64,000 nucleotides of DNA from Bacteroidota bacterium (GTDB lineage Bacteria > Bacteroidota > Bacteroidia > Bacteroidales > WCHB1-69). A model generated the notes under the pieces. It was not told the origin of the DNA. It saw only the letters and a list, made by a program, of their open reading frames with translations, and ran no database searches. The position numbers and the translations under genes were made by a program. Within the stretch, counting starts at the first letter, position 1; every line of letters starts with the position of its first letter. Shown here in pieces: positions 35,701 to 44,687 of the stretch. The stretch spans positions 1-64,000 of the forward strand of contig JAGDMF010000011.1 of assembly GCA_017860455.1 (NCBI GenBank). Direction: 5' to 3'.

Positions 35701-36651
35701 ATGGCAGCATTAACAAAAACAGATTTTAATTTTCCAAATCAAAAAAGTGTATATCACGGTAAAGTTCGGGATGTGTATAACATCAATGATGAACAGTTAA
35801 TTATGATTGTCAGTGATCGGATCTCTGCATTTGATGTAATTCTTCCTGAAGGAATCCCTTATAAAGGCGAGATTCTTAATAAAATTGCCTGTAAATTTTT
35901 AGATGCAACTGCAGATATTTGTCCAAATTGGAAAATGGCCACGCCTGATCCAATGGTTACTGCTGGTGTAGCTTGTGAGGCGTTACCTGTTGAAATGATT
36001 GTCAGAGGATATCTTTGTGGAAGTTCATGGAGAGCTTACAAAAATGGAGCCAGATCTATTTGTGGAGTGCCCATCCCTGATGGAATGAAAGAGAATCAAA
36101 AATTTGAAAAACCGATCATAACCCCCACAACCAAAGCTGAACAAGGAATGCATGATGAGGATATTTCCAAAGAGGAGATCTTAAAACAAGGGTTGGTAAG
36201 TGTGGAAGATTACGAATTGGTTGAAAAATACACCATGGCACTTTTTGAAAGAGGTTCTCAGATTGCCGCTGAAAGAGGTTTGATTTTAGTGGATACCAAA
36301 TATGAATTTGGAAAGAAAAACGGCAAAATATATTTAATTGACGAAATTCATACTCCTGACTCATCCCGCTATTTTTATGCAGCTGAATATAAAGAGCGTT
36401 TTGCAAAAGGAGAACAACAAAAACAGCTTTCTAAGGAGTTTGTAAGAGAATGGCTGATGGAGAATGGTTTTCAGGGAAAAGAGGGACAACAGGTGCCTGA
36501 AATGACTTCTCAAGTGGTGCAATCTATTTCTGACAGGTATATTGAATTGTATGAAAATATAACCGGAGAAACATTTGTAAAATCTGATACTTCTCATTTG
36601 TTGGGCAGAATTCAGAAAAATGTTACTGAATATTTGAATCATGGATTATAA
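35701..36651 (+). CDS. purC: Phosphoribosylaminoimidazole-succinocarboxamide synthase
   Basis: This 316-aa enzyme joins aspartate to CAIR in purine synthesis. It has [11 protein letters not shown], the [23 protein letters not shown] motif, [19 protein letters not shown] and [12 protein letters not shown], in the longer form (about 310 aa) found in eukaryotic-like and Bacteroidetes enzymes. A strong promoter lies upstream. The next gene overlaps by 11 bp. Confidence 0.97.
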   Translation: MAALTKTDFNFPNQKSVYHGKVRDVYNINDEQLIMIVSDRISAFDVILPEGIPYKGEILNKIACKFLDATADICPNWKMATPDPMVTAGVACEALPVEMIVRGYLCGSSWRAYKNGARSICGVPIPDGMKENQKFEKPIITPTTKAEQGMHDEDISKEEILKQGLVSVEDYELVEKYTMALFERGSQIAAERGLILVDTKYEFGKKNGKIYLIDEIHTPDSSRYFYAAEYKERFAKGEQQKQLSKEFVREWLMENGFQGKEGQQVPEMTSQVVQSISDRYIELYENITGETFVKSDTSHLLGRIQKNVTEYLNHGL

Positions 36652-37456
36652 AAACAAATTTGGACTTCCTTACGAATATCCTGACCTTTTTGAAGAACAC
36701 ATGCTGTATGTTCCACCAAGAGCGGAACCGCCTGTGTTAGATGAAAAATATCCTTACATCAATAAAAAATTCTATTTCAGACTAGCCAGGATCAGCATAT
36801 TAGCTGCATCAAAAACGGTAGGATTTATACTTTTAAAGTTGATCATTGGTTTAAAATGCAACAATAGAGAGATTCTGAAAAAGTATAAAAAAGAACTCAA
36901 GAATGGTGCTATAACGATATGTAATCATGTTCACATGTGGGATTTTTTATGTGTTATGTTTGCGATTCGAAATAAATCTTTGTTTTTCCCCGCATGGCCT
37001 AAAAATTTAACCGGTCCAAACCGACATCTGATCCGTTTAGTTGGAGGCGTTCCGATTCCCAATAAAAAATCGGGTATTGTTGAATTCAACCATACCTTAA
37101 ACGATGTGCTTCATCAAGGGAAGTGGCTCCATTTTTATCCTGAAACATCAGCGTGGTTTTATTTTGACGCGATAAGACCATTTAAAAAAGGAGTGTTCTC
37201 TTATGCGGTAAAACACAACAAGCCGATCTTACCTTTAGTGATTACGTATCGAGATCCCCGGAAAATTTTTAAATTGATATACCGGAAAAAACCGTTACTT
37301 TCAATTACGCTTGGAGAGCCTATTTTCCCTGATCAAAATTTGTCAGAAGTGGAAGCGACTCAGAAAGTATTATATCAAACGCGAGAATGGATGCAAAAAA
37401 CTGCGGGTTTTGATATGATCATTGACCAAAATGTGAAGAAAAGGAGTGAAATGTGA
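36641..37456 (+). CDS. 1-acyl-sn-glycerol-3-phosphate acyltransferase (PlsC family)
   Basis: This 271-aa protein has the acyltransferase H-x4-D motif in NHVHMWDFL, then [17 protein letters not shown], the [21 protein letters not shown] segment (the EGT-like motif is FYPET), and [11 protein letters not shown] hydrophobic stretch near 54-70 ([20 protein letters not shown]) likely anchors it to the inner membrane. It acylates a lipid precursor; lysophosphatidate is typical, but related enzymes act on ornithine lipids or lipid A. It overlaps purC by 11 bp. Confidence 0.8.
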   Translation: MDYKNKFGLPYEYPDLFEEHMLYVPPRAEPPVLDEKYPYINKKFYFRLARISILAASKTVGFILLKLIIGLKCNNREILKKYKKELKNGAITICNHVHMWDFLCVMFAIRNKSLFFPAWPKNLTGPNRHLIRLVGGVPIPNKKSGIVEFNHTLNDVLHQGKWLHFYPETSAWFYFDAIRPFKKGVFSYAVKHNKPILPLVITYRDPRKIFKLIYRKKPLLSITLGEPIFPDQNLSEVEATQKVLYQTREWMQKTAGFDMIIDQNVKKRSEM

Positions 37457-37490
37457 TCCAATTAGGGAGTTAAAAAGTAGAAAACGATTA

Positions 37491-37530
37491 AAAAGAAAAA
37501 GGACTTTTAGATAAAAGTCCTTTTCTTTTT
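37491..37530. terminator. Bidirectional terminator between the acyltransferase gene and tRNA-Arg
   Basis: AAAAGGACTTTT-AGAT-AAAAGTCCTTTT with A-rich and T-rich flanks. It separates the plus-strand purC operon from the converging tRNA gene. Confidence 0.85.
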
Positions 37531-37534
37531 GTAG

Positions 37535-37608
37535 TGATTCCGACAGGATTCAAACCTGTAACCTTCTGATCCGTAGTCAGATACTCTATTCAGTTGAGCT
37601 ACGGAACC
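37535..37608 (-). tRNA. tRNA-Arg (anticodon ACG)
   Basis: Read on the minus strand, a 74-nt cloverleaf starts with GGTTCCG and ends in CGGAATC plus discriminator A. The anticodon loop is CTACGGA, anticodon ACG, flanked by TCTGA and TCAGA. The T arm is ACAGG-TTTGAAT-CCTGT. CCA is not encoded. It reads CGN arginine codons after A34 deamination. Confidence 0.95.
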
Positions 37609-37704
37609 AACTTTGTTTATGGATGCAAAAATACATAAAATTACGATACTATGCGTTCAAATGGAAATTTTTTTCCAAAAATAAAAACCTATTGATTTTT
37701 TCTT

Positions 37705-37712
37705 TATTTTTG
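37705..37712 (+). promoter_or_regulatory. -7 box upstream of rpsP
   Basis: TATTTTTG, 38 bp before the start codon. Confidence 0.5.
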
Positions 37713-37750
37713 CACCCCTTAAAACATTATAATAAATAATATTTAAATTT

Positions 37751-38302
37751 ATGGCAACAAGAATCAGATTACAAAGACATGGTAAAAAGAATCAACCTTT
37801 TTATCACATTGTAATTGCAGATGGTCGTGCACCACGAAACGGACGTTTTATCGAGAAGATCGGTACCTACAACCCCTTAACCCATCCTGCAACTATTAAC
37901 TTAGATTTCGAAAGAGCATTGTATTGGGTAGAAGTGGGTGCTTCTCCATCAGATACAACCCGTTCGATTCTAAAACGTGAAGGTGTTATGTTAATGAAAC
38001 ACTTAAAAGGTGGTATCGCAAAAGGCGCAATTAGTGAAGCTGATGCAAACCGCAAATTCGAAGCTTGGAAACAAGAAAGAGAATCAAAAGTGAATAACAT
38101 GAAACGTGAATTAGCCGACAAAGGTCGTACAGAATCAAAAAAACGTTTAGAAGCTGAATCTAAATTACGTGAAGTAATTGCTCAAAAAGTAGCTGCAAAG
38201 TATCAGGCTGAAGTGCAAGCTGAAGCTGCTGCTGCAGAAGAAGTAACTGAAGAGGTTGCTCCTGAAGCTACTGAAACTCCTGAAGTGGAAGCTGCTGAGT
38301 AA
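37751..38302 (+). CDS. rpsP: 30S ribosomal protein S16 with acidic C-terminal extension
   Basis: The first 80 residues are standard S16: [41 protein letters not shown] basic helical part ([37 protein letters not shown]) and an acidic Ala/Glu/Val/Thr/Pro tail follow, making 183 aa against about 80-90 in E. coli. Extensions of this kind occur in Bacteroidetes S16. Their role is not established. The gene is monocistronic with a terminator after it. Confidence 0.96.
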   Translation: MATRIRLQRHGKKNQPFYHIVIADGRAPRNGRFIEKIGTYNPLTHPATINLDFERALYWVEVGASPSDTTRSILKREGVMLMKHLKGGIAKGAISEADANRKFEAWKQERESKVNNMKRELADKGRTESKKRLEAESKLREVIAQKVAAKYQAEVQAEAAAAEEVTEEVAPEATETPEVEAAE

Positions 38303-38323
38303 TATTCTTTTACAACATCGCAT

Positions 38324-38354
38324 AAAAAAGGGATCTCATTGAGATCCCTTTTTT
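38324..38354. terminator. Terminator after rpsP
   Basis: GGGATCTC-ATT-GAGATCCC with A6 and T6 flanks. It can also serve the converging lipoprotein gene. Confidence 0.88.
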
Positions 38355-38360
38355 ATTGTG

Positions 38361-38861
38361 TTATTCAATCCAGGAATAAGCTATTGTACTATCCGGTTTA
38401 GAAGCAAAACTTTGAAAATGGTATTTTGTTCCATTTTCAAATATTAATGTAGAATCATTTTGGATACTATAGGAGTACTTATCCACAACTAACCATCCAC
38501 CTTCAGACTGCATCCATCTTTCAGAAATTAGCTGATTATTCGTTACATGATAAACACCCCATTTATGCTTAAAATTTTGAGTGGAATTATAACGCTGACT
38601 CATTATTTGTTCTAGTATTGTTAAATCATGGGTATCATTTATAACATCCCAAAATATAAATCCATTTTTATATAACAGGAAAACTTCAGTAAAAATGATG
38701 GGAGGCGAAGAATTATTGGTGTAAAAGTAATAGTAATAACCATTTGTTTGGATCTCGCTACCGGAATAAGGGGTTCTCTTCATTGTCAGCTCTTCATCAC
38801 TACAACTACCCAGTAAAGATAAAATAATCAGAAGAGAAATACAAATTTTAATTTTTTTCAT
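38361..38861 (-). CDS. Hypothetical lipoprotein
   Basis: The ORF track begins at 38939, but the likely start is the internal Met (38861), giving 166 aa with a lipoprotein signal (KICISLLIILSLLGSCSDEE, lipobox Cys). The mature part has many Tyr/Trp (NGYYYYFYTNNSS, WLVVDKYSYSI) and a beta-rich look ending in YHFQSFASKPDSTIAYSWIE. I do not recognise the family. It stands alone between rpsP and the T9SS genes. Confidence 0.7.
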   Translation of the reverse strand: MKKIKICISLLIILSLLGSCSDEELTMKRTPYSGSEIQTNGYYYYFYTNNSSPPIIFTEVFLLYKNGFIFWDVINDTHDLTILEQIMSQRYNSTQNFKHKWGVYHVTNNQLISERWMQSEGGWLVVDKYSYSIQNDSTLIFENGTKYHFQSFASKPDSTIAYSWIE

Positions 38862-39040
38862 ATCTTTATATATAATCTTTGTTAAATGTTTTAAAAACTT
38901 AGTTATGAGCCATTTATCAAAGTATTTAACGATCCCCATTCAAACCCATCAAAAATAAAATTAGTTTCAATACATGTTTCGCAAATATATGGTTTTATTA
39001 TTAGAATTTAAAAAAAGTTTAGTTTTTTGAGAGATGTGTT

Positions 39041-39080
39041 AACAAAAAAGGGCTTCTGATTCAGAAGCCCTTTTTTGTTA
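39041..39080. terminator. Terminator after the 422-aa T9SS cargo gene
   Basis: A long inverted repeat, GGGCTTCTGA with TCAGAAGCCC, with A6 and T6 flanks. It is bidirectional in form. Confidence 0.88.
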
Positions 39081-39097
39081 AAAGAAAGTGTTATAAA

Positions 39098-40366
39098 TTA
39101 TTTTACAACAACTTTAGAAGTATAAGTTCTACCGTTTTGAGTAACTTTTAACATATAGATACCTGATGTTAAATTGTTTACATTAACAGTTAAAGATTCT
39201 TCAGTAGTTTTTTGGTTATAAACCATTTGACCAACGATGTTGAATAATTGAACGTTAGCAGGAGTGTTTTCAGCTAAAGTTACGGTAAAGTTATCCGTTG
39301 CTGGGTTTGGACGAACAGTGATGTTTTTTTGATCAGCTTCATTAACACCAACCCATTGACAATCATCACAAGTTGCATGAAGTAAAATACCAGGACGTCT
39401 TAAGTTTCCGTTCCAAACTTTATTGTGGATATATTTTCCATATAAAAAGAAAGAAGGAGAAGCAACACTGTATTCCATAGCGTTTAATGAAGTACTTTTT
39501 TCATTAACCAATGCTGTTGAACCTTCTGTATTGTATTCAGAACGTGGATCTTCAGTATAATATCCGATAAATCTGCTAATGTCAGTTCCTACAATACTTG
39601 CTAGTGTTCTGTTAGGAGTACCTGATTTGAATGAAAATGCTACAGCAACACTTTTTTGAGAAATATTATTAAATCCTGTTACAGGTAATAATCTGTAGAT
39701 ATAAGAATTTCCAGTGGTATCGTCAACAGTTAAAGGAATTTTTACCTGATAGAATTTGGCATAAGTGGAAGGAGCAATGGTTGCATCAATTTTATTATAA
39801 GCAATGTCAGCTTGTTTGAATGCAGTTGTTGTTCCGTCATAAGTAACTCCAATATAAGAGAAAGAAGGATTAGCAACAACCGTCATTACCAAAGTATCAA
39901 CTATGTTTGCAGCAATACTAGACTCTCTAAAATATGCATAAAGACATCCAATTGAATCAATTGAATAAGTAGGAGTTCCACCAATATGAGGAACGTGAAT
40001 TGGGTTACCCTCATCATCAAGCACGCCATTATACATTTCATACCAAATATCTTCAGTAAAATCAAATACTTGAGCAAAACTGTAGAATTGAGGACGACCA
40101 TCAGTTCCATCATTATAGTTTATAGTAGCAACAGAATCTTGAAGGAATGTTGATCCACCATCCTCTAATGTTTCTCCTAAATAGATTCCTAAATCCTCAG
40201 CATAAGAGAACCACCAAGAACCGGCACCGGCTTTAGAAACATTGTTTAATGTTCTTTTTTGAATAGGAAATTGGTTTTTACCTTCCTTAACAGTTTGTGT
40301 TGATATTTGAGCGAAGCTTAGACTTGCAATCAAAACCAACATTAAAGTTGTGTAAAATTTTTTCAT
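39098..40366 (-). CDS. T9SS type A sorting domain protein
   Basis: This 422-aa protein has a signal peptide (FYTTLMLVLIASLSFAQ) and a C-terminal sorting domain: ITVRPNPATDNFTVTL, VQLFNIVGQMVYNQ, LTVNVNNLTSGIYMLKVTQNGRTYTSKVVVK. The body (about 320 aa) has no family I recognise, but contains strand-rich segments and a CDDC pair near residue 335. It would be exported to the cell surface or medium by the type IX system. A TTG-N20-TATCTTTG promoter lies upstream (40475-40445, minus). Confidence 0.85.
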   Translation of the reverse strand: MKKFYTTLMLVLIASLSFAQISTQTVKEGKNQFPIQKRTLNNVSKAGAGSWWFSYAEDLGIYLGETLEDGGSTFLQDSVATINYNDGTDGRPQFYSFAQVFDFTEDIWYEMYNGVLDDEGNPIHVPHIGGTPTYSIDSIGCLYAYFRESSIAANIVDTLVMTVVANPSFSYIGVTYDGTTTAFKQADIAYNKIDATIAPSTYAKFYQVKIPLTVDDTTGNSYIYRLLPVTGFNNISQKSVAVAFSFKSGTPNRTLASIVGTDISRFIGYYTEDPRSEYNTEGSTALVNEKSTSLNAMEYSVASPSFFLYGKYIHNKVWNGNLRRPGILLHATCDDCQWVGVNEADQKNITVRPNPATDNFTVTLAENTPANVQLFNIVGQMVYNQKTTEESLTVNVNNLTSGIYMLKVTQNGRTYTSKVVVK

Positions 40367-40444
40367 TTTTTTAATTTTTTTGAATTGGTTATTAATTAAT
40401 TACGTGAATTTTCTTGTTTTTAAATTTCTTTTTTATACTGGTCG

Positions 40445-40475
40445 CAAAGATATATAAAAAAAAATTAAATTTCAA
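40445..40475 (-). promoter_or_regulatory. Promoter of the 422-aa T9SS cargo gene
   Basis: Minus strand TTG (40475-40473), 20 nt, TATCTTTG (40452-40445), a full Bacteroidetes consensus match about 80 bp before the start codon. Confidence 0.7.
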
Positions 40476-40490
40476 TTCATTTTTTTGAAA

Positions 40491-40517
40491 AAAAAGCGGT
40501 CTTTTTGACCGCTTTTT
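40491..40517. terminator. Terminator after the 651-aa T9SS cargo gene
   Basis: AAAAAGCGGTC-TTTTT-GACCGCTTTTT. Confidence 0.85.
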
Positions 40518-40535
40518 ATAATTTTTTTACATTTT

Positions 40536-42491
40536 CTATCTAATGATCATTTTTTGAGTAGAAGAACCTGTTGTAGTTTTAATATTCACCATATAAAAAC
40601 CGGAGCTTAATGAGGAAACATTGATTTGATATTGATTATTACCATTTTCAAGAGTTACATTTTCAGAATAAACTTCTTGTCCCATCATATTGGAAATGGT
40701 CAAAATTCCGTTTCCGGTTTCTTTGGAAAGCATGGTAATGAAAATTTGTTCTGTAGCAGGATTTGGGTAAAGTCTCATTTCTGACAAACTATTATCTTTA
40801 ATTCCATCGCCAATATTCCAAAGATTTTGATACACTTCCTGACAATTGTTAAATACACCAATATCAGTTTTTGGAATAGAGTATCCAAAAATGCTTATAG
40901 GATTAGTTTCATAACTAACATTAGGAGTTAATCCCGGTACATCTTTTTTATACCACATCATAAATAGTTTCCCCTCGCCGGAATTAGGAGCCATAACAGG
41001 CCACATACTTTCCGATTCATTTTCAGTGATCAACTCACCCATTAATTCGGTATTGATCCAATCCACATAATAGAGATCGCGGTGATAAGATAACCAGCTT
41101 ACATTAGCCTGATCATCCCATGTTGTGCCATTATCATTAGAAACTGTTGCAAAAACACCTCTGAAATAATTGGTATTAGCAACGAATAAATAAGGGTATT
41201 CCAATGTAGAAGTATAAAGCATATATACTTTTCCTCCTTCAGCCACTAAATTGGGGAAAGAAGTTGCACCTGAAAATCTATAACCTATCCAGGTGTAGTT
41301 ATTGGCGAACCAAATGGTATCATCACCGTCGAGATTAGGGCGACCAATACTATATGGCTGATCCCCAACTTCATTTAAAGTATCCATAATGGTTGTATAT
41401 GGAGGAAGATTTTCGTTCCAGTATAAAATATCGCCGGTTCCATGCCAATAGGACCAATAACCGGGTTGACTCTCTTCGTCTCTTTGAACCAAACGGGTTC
41501 CAAAAGCGACATGAACCATTCCATTATCATCAATGGCCGCACTAAAAGTTTCATCATTAACGTAACACTGTGGTAAAAGAGAGTAATCTGAGTCAAAATC
41601 ATCAGGTCCGGGAAAATCAAAAACCAAATGTCTAGTCCAGGTATTACCTCTGTCATTAGATTGTAAGTAGAAAACATCAGAGGATAAACCACCACAAACT
41701 AAAACAACAATACCATTTTTTTCAACAAATTTTATTTTATCAGCGGTAATATTTTTTCTATCTTTATCAAGCATACCTGGCATTAAAACAGGGGTTGACC
41801 ATGTTGCACCACCATCAGTAGATCTAAGATAAACGGTAACACAATTATACCCTTGAAAAAAGTAATTGGTATCACTTTCAGTTTGAGCTGCAATATGAAT
41901 GGTATCACCCTGAACAGCCATTGTTGGCCACAATAATGAGGTACTTGTACTAGTACCATTAGTGTGAGTTGATACAGGACCGGTAAGTGTAGTTTGTGTC
42001 CATGCTCCGGTACCTTTAGTAGTTCTTTTATTGATTACTAAACCAGAACCTGAATGCGAAACAACGATTTCACCTGTACCAAGAGGAGCAATAATACCAA
42101 ATCCGGTACGAACTGTTTCAATCCTTGCATCAGAAGAGGGCATTGCACCCCATGATGTTCCGTTAAAATAATTGTAACCTGTTCCTCTGGTTGGACTTTC
42201 TGTAGTTGAAGTTGTCCAAACAGCAGCAGCAGTACCATCAGGAAATGAGGTAATCGTATTTCTTGATGTACCGTTAGAAATCACATTATAGTGTGTATTT
42301 CCAATCAGATTTCCACTACCATTTCTGATCATTTGAGGCGTAACGATGTCGTCAGAAACCTCAAAACCTGTAGCATGTGAATATTTCACTTGTTGAGGAG
42401 TTGTTACATTTTTTGATACTTTTACAGGTGCTTGAGCAAATAAAGCAACAACTGTCAGCATCAAAATACTAATTGATAACCATTTTTTCAT
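40536..42491 (-). CDS. T9SS type A cargo with Asp-box (BNR) repeats
   Basis: This 651-aa protein has a signal peptide (LSISILMLTVVALFAQ). Asp-box motifs at several points (RSTDGGATWSTP, SNDRGNTWTRH, SNDNGTTWDD) are typical of sialidase-like beta-propellers, but I do not see a full set of sialidase active-site arginines. A C-terminal T9SS domain ends it (LRLYPNPATEQIFITML, ISNMMGQEVYSENV, VSSLSSGFYMVNIKT). It is paralogous to the next gene, sharing GTGYNYFNGTSWG and ENESESMWPVMAPNS-like segments. Confidence 0.88.
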   Translation of the reverse strand: MKKWLSISILMLTVVALFAQAPVKVSKNVTTPQQVKYSHATGFEVSDDIVTPQMIRNGSGNLIGNTHYNVISNGTSRNTITSFPDGTAAAVWTTSTTESPTRGTGYNYFNGTSWGAMPSSDARIETVRTGFGIIAPLGTGEIVVSHSGSGLVINKRTTKGTGAWTQTTLTGPVSTHTNGTSTSTSLLWPTMAVQGDTIHIAAQTESDTNYFFQGYNCVTVYLRSTDGGATWSTPVLMPGMLDKDRKNITADKIKFVEKNGIVVLVCGGLSSDVFYLQSNDRGNTWTRHLVFDFPGPDDFDSDYSLLPQCYVNDETFSAAIDDNGMVHVAFGTRLVQRDEESQPGYWSYWHGTGDILYWNENLPPYTTIMDTLNEVGDQPYSIGRPNLDGDDTIWFANNYTWIGYRFSGATSFPNLVAEGGKVYMLYTSTLEYPYLFVANTNYFRGVFATVSNDNGTTWDDQANVSWLSYHRDLYYVDWINTELMGELITENESESMWPVMAPNSGEGKLFMMWYKKDVPGLTPNVSYETNPISIFGYSIPKTDIGVFNNCQEVYQNLWNIGDGIKDNSLSEMRLYPNPATEQIFITMLSKETGNGILTISNMMGQEVYSENVTLENGNNQYQINVSSLSSGFYMVNIKTTTGSSTQKMIIR

Positions 42492-42527
42492 AATACTCTG
42501 TTTAAATTAATACGATAAAATTGGGTG

Positions 42528-42557
42528 CAAATATAACAAATTTTTTTAATTCTCCAA
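42528..42557 (-). promoter_or_regulatory. Promoter of the 651-aa T9SS cargo gene
   Basis: Minus strand TTG (42557-42555), 19 nt, TATATTTG (42535-42528). It lies 37 bp from the start codon and between the paralogue's terminator and this gene. Confidence 0.7.
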
Positions 42558-42583
42558 TTTATTTCATCAATTATAAAAAATAA

Positions 42584-42611
42584 AAAAAGGGCAGTGTATG
42601 ATGCCCTTTTT
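42584..42611. terminator. Terminator after the 647-aa T9SS cargo gene
   Basis: AAAAAGGGCA and TGCCCTTTTT form a stem around GTGTATGA. Confidence 0.8.
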
Positions 42612-42631
42612 AATAGATAAGTTTCAAAAAA

Positions 42632-44575
42632 TTAGCGAACGATAAATTTTTGAGTGGTTGAACCAGCTTGAGTACGAATAGTTGCCATATAGAAACCGGC
42701 ACCAAAGTCAGATACACTTACTTGATATTGATTATTGCCATTTTCAATAGCAATATTTGCAGAATAGATTACTTGTCCCATAATATTAGTAACGGTTAAT
42801 GTGCCGTTAGCATTTTCTTTTGACATTACGTTAATTGTAATTTCGTTAGTAGCTGGATTAGGGAATAATCTAAGATCTGATAATGTATTATCTTTAATAC
42901 CTTCTGCATTCCAAATACCTTGTTCAATTTCTTTTGTATTTTTGTAAATACCGATATCTTCCTTTGGAATATTAAATCCGTAAACATCAGTAACACTAGA
43001 AGGATTGAAATCTGCAATACATCCTGGAATTGGATCCACATACCACATCATATTTAACTTGTTATTGGAAGAGTTATGAGCCATAATTGGAAGAAAACTT
43101 TCCATTTCGTTGTAAACCATCAATTCACCAAAAAGTTCAGTTTGTTCCCAATCTACAAAATACATTTCAGGATGATAGGACAACCAGGATACACTATCCA
43201 AGTCATTCCAAGTTGCACCGTTATTATTGGAAACAGTTGCAAAAACACCAAGATAATATTCATTGGTTGCTTGGCTTAGATAAGGAGCTTCAAGTAATGC
43301 GTTGTACACTAGATATACTTTACCACCTTCAGCAACGATTTGAGGGAAAGTGATTGATCCTAAAGTTTTACTATTACCATAATCAGGTTGTTCAAAACCA
43401 TTCATAAACCAGATGGTATCATCACTATCTAAGTTAGGACGACCAATTCTACCTGCATAAGCTTCAACAGTATTGGTATCAAACGGAACTGTAAATGCTG
43501 GCATGGTAGAGTTCCAATAAATAAGATTATCATAAGCCCACCATAAAGAGTACTCATTTGCTGCATTTTCTTCTGTTCTGGCACACATTAATGTTCCAAA
43601 AGCAACATGAACAATACCGTCATCACCAATAGCGATAGAAGCGGTATAGTCATTTAAGACAGTCATTGGGAAAGTTCCGGTTGTGAAATCAAAATTTGGG
43701 CCACCTGCGAAAGGATAAACGGAATGTTTAGTCCAGGTATCACCTCGGTCATTTGATTCAATATAGAAAGTTTCACCAAATTTTTCAGAAATGAGACAAA
43801 CTAATTTTCCATTTTTTGCCACTAATGTATAATTATCAGCCATCTCTTTGTTTTCATTAGCCATAGCAGGAATCAATTGAGGAGTTTGCCAAGTAGTTCC
43901 ACCATCATTAGATCTGTAATACAAAACAGGGGTGTGAATACCTTGATAAAGAGCACCCGTTTCATTATCGGTACATGCAAAAAGATGAACAGTATCTCCC
44001 TGTGTTGCAATAGAAGGCCACAATAATACGGTATTACTTGCATTACCATCATGACCAGGTCCTAAAAGAATTGTTTGTGTCCATGCACCTGTTCCTTTAG
44101 TAGCTCTTTTATTGATCACAAGTCCAGTACTACCATTATGTGAAACAACGATTTCACCTTGGTTAAGTGGAGCAATACAACCCCAACCGGTACGCATTGT
44201 TTCAATTCTACCGGTAGCTGGATCAGCTACAGGACCCCATGAAGTTCCATTGAAATAATTGTATCCGGTTCCTCTTTCTGCTGAAACATGCCCTGTGATC
44301 CAAGTAGCACCAACAGTACCATCTTCCCAATTAGTAATTGTATTTCTTGCTAAACCATTTGTGTATATATCATAAAATGTAGATCCAATTTTTGAAGTTG
44401 CCCCATTTCTCATAAATAAGGGAGCATCGTTAACTGGTGTGATTTCATTACCGTTAAGGGCTTTTTGCTTAGCGGGAACATTTACATGTTGGTTCGGTCT
44501 TGTTATTTTAGTCTGAGCTTGAACTAAAACCACAAATGCCAACATTACAACTAAAAATGATAAAATTTTTCTCAT
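42632..44575 (-). CDS. T9SS type A cargo with Asp-box (BNR) repeats, paralogue
   Basis: This 647-aa protein has a signal peptide (ILSFLVVMLAFVVLVQAQ), Asp-box motifs (RSNDGGTTWQTP, SNDRGDTWTKH, SNNNGATWND) and a C-terminal T9SS domain (LRLFPNPATNEITINVM, VTNIMGQVIYSANI, FGAGFYMATIRTQAGSTTQKFIVR). It has the same length and layout as the preceding gene on the minus strand. The pair comes from a tandem duplication. Each has its own terminator, so they are separate transcripts. Confidence 0.88.
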   Translation of the reverse strand: MRKILSFLVVMLAFVVLVQAQTKITRPNQHVNVPAKQKALNGNEITPVNDAPLFMRNGATSKIGSTFYDIYTNGLARNTITNWEDGTVGATWITGHVSAERGTGYNYFNGTSWGPVADPATGRIETMRTGWGCIAPLNQGEIVVSHNGSTGLVINKRATKGTGAWTQTILLGPGHDGNASNTVLLWPSIATQGDTVHLFACTDNETGALYQGIHTPVLYYRSNDGGTTWQTPQLIPAMANENKEMADNYTLVAKNGKLVCLISEKFGETFYIESNDRGDTWTKHSVYPFAGGPNFDFTTGTFPMTVLNDYTASIAIGDDGIVHVAFGTLMCARTEENAANEYSLWWAYDNLIYWNSTMPAFTVPFDTNTVEAYAGRIGRPNLDSDDTIWFMNGFEQPDYGNSKTLGSITFPQIVAEGGKVYLVYNALLEAPYLSQATNEYYLGVFATVSNNNGATWNDLDSVSWLSYHPEMYFVDWEQTELFGELMVYNEMESFLPIMAHNSSNNKLNMMWYVDPIPGCIADFNPSSVTDVYGFNIPKEDIGIYKNTKEIEQGIWNAEGIKDNTLSDLRLFPNPATNEITINVMSKENANGTLTVTNIMGQVIYSANIAIENGNNQYQVSVSDFGAGFYMATIRTQAGSTTQKFIVR

Positions 44576-44611
44576 AATAATATAATTTGGTTAATAATTG
44601 AATACTGACCA

Positions 44612-44619
44612 CAAAGATA
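44612..44619 (-). promoter_or_regulatory. -7 box of the 647-aa T9SS cargo gene
   Basis: TATCTTTG on the minus strand, 37 bp before the start codon. The nearest TTG is 23 nt upstream, a little far. Confidence 0.45.
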
Positions 44620-44687
44620 TATAAATAAAATAATAAATGCTACAAAAAGTAGTAAAAAAATGTTAAAAGGTCAAAATAGCCTACGAA

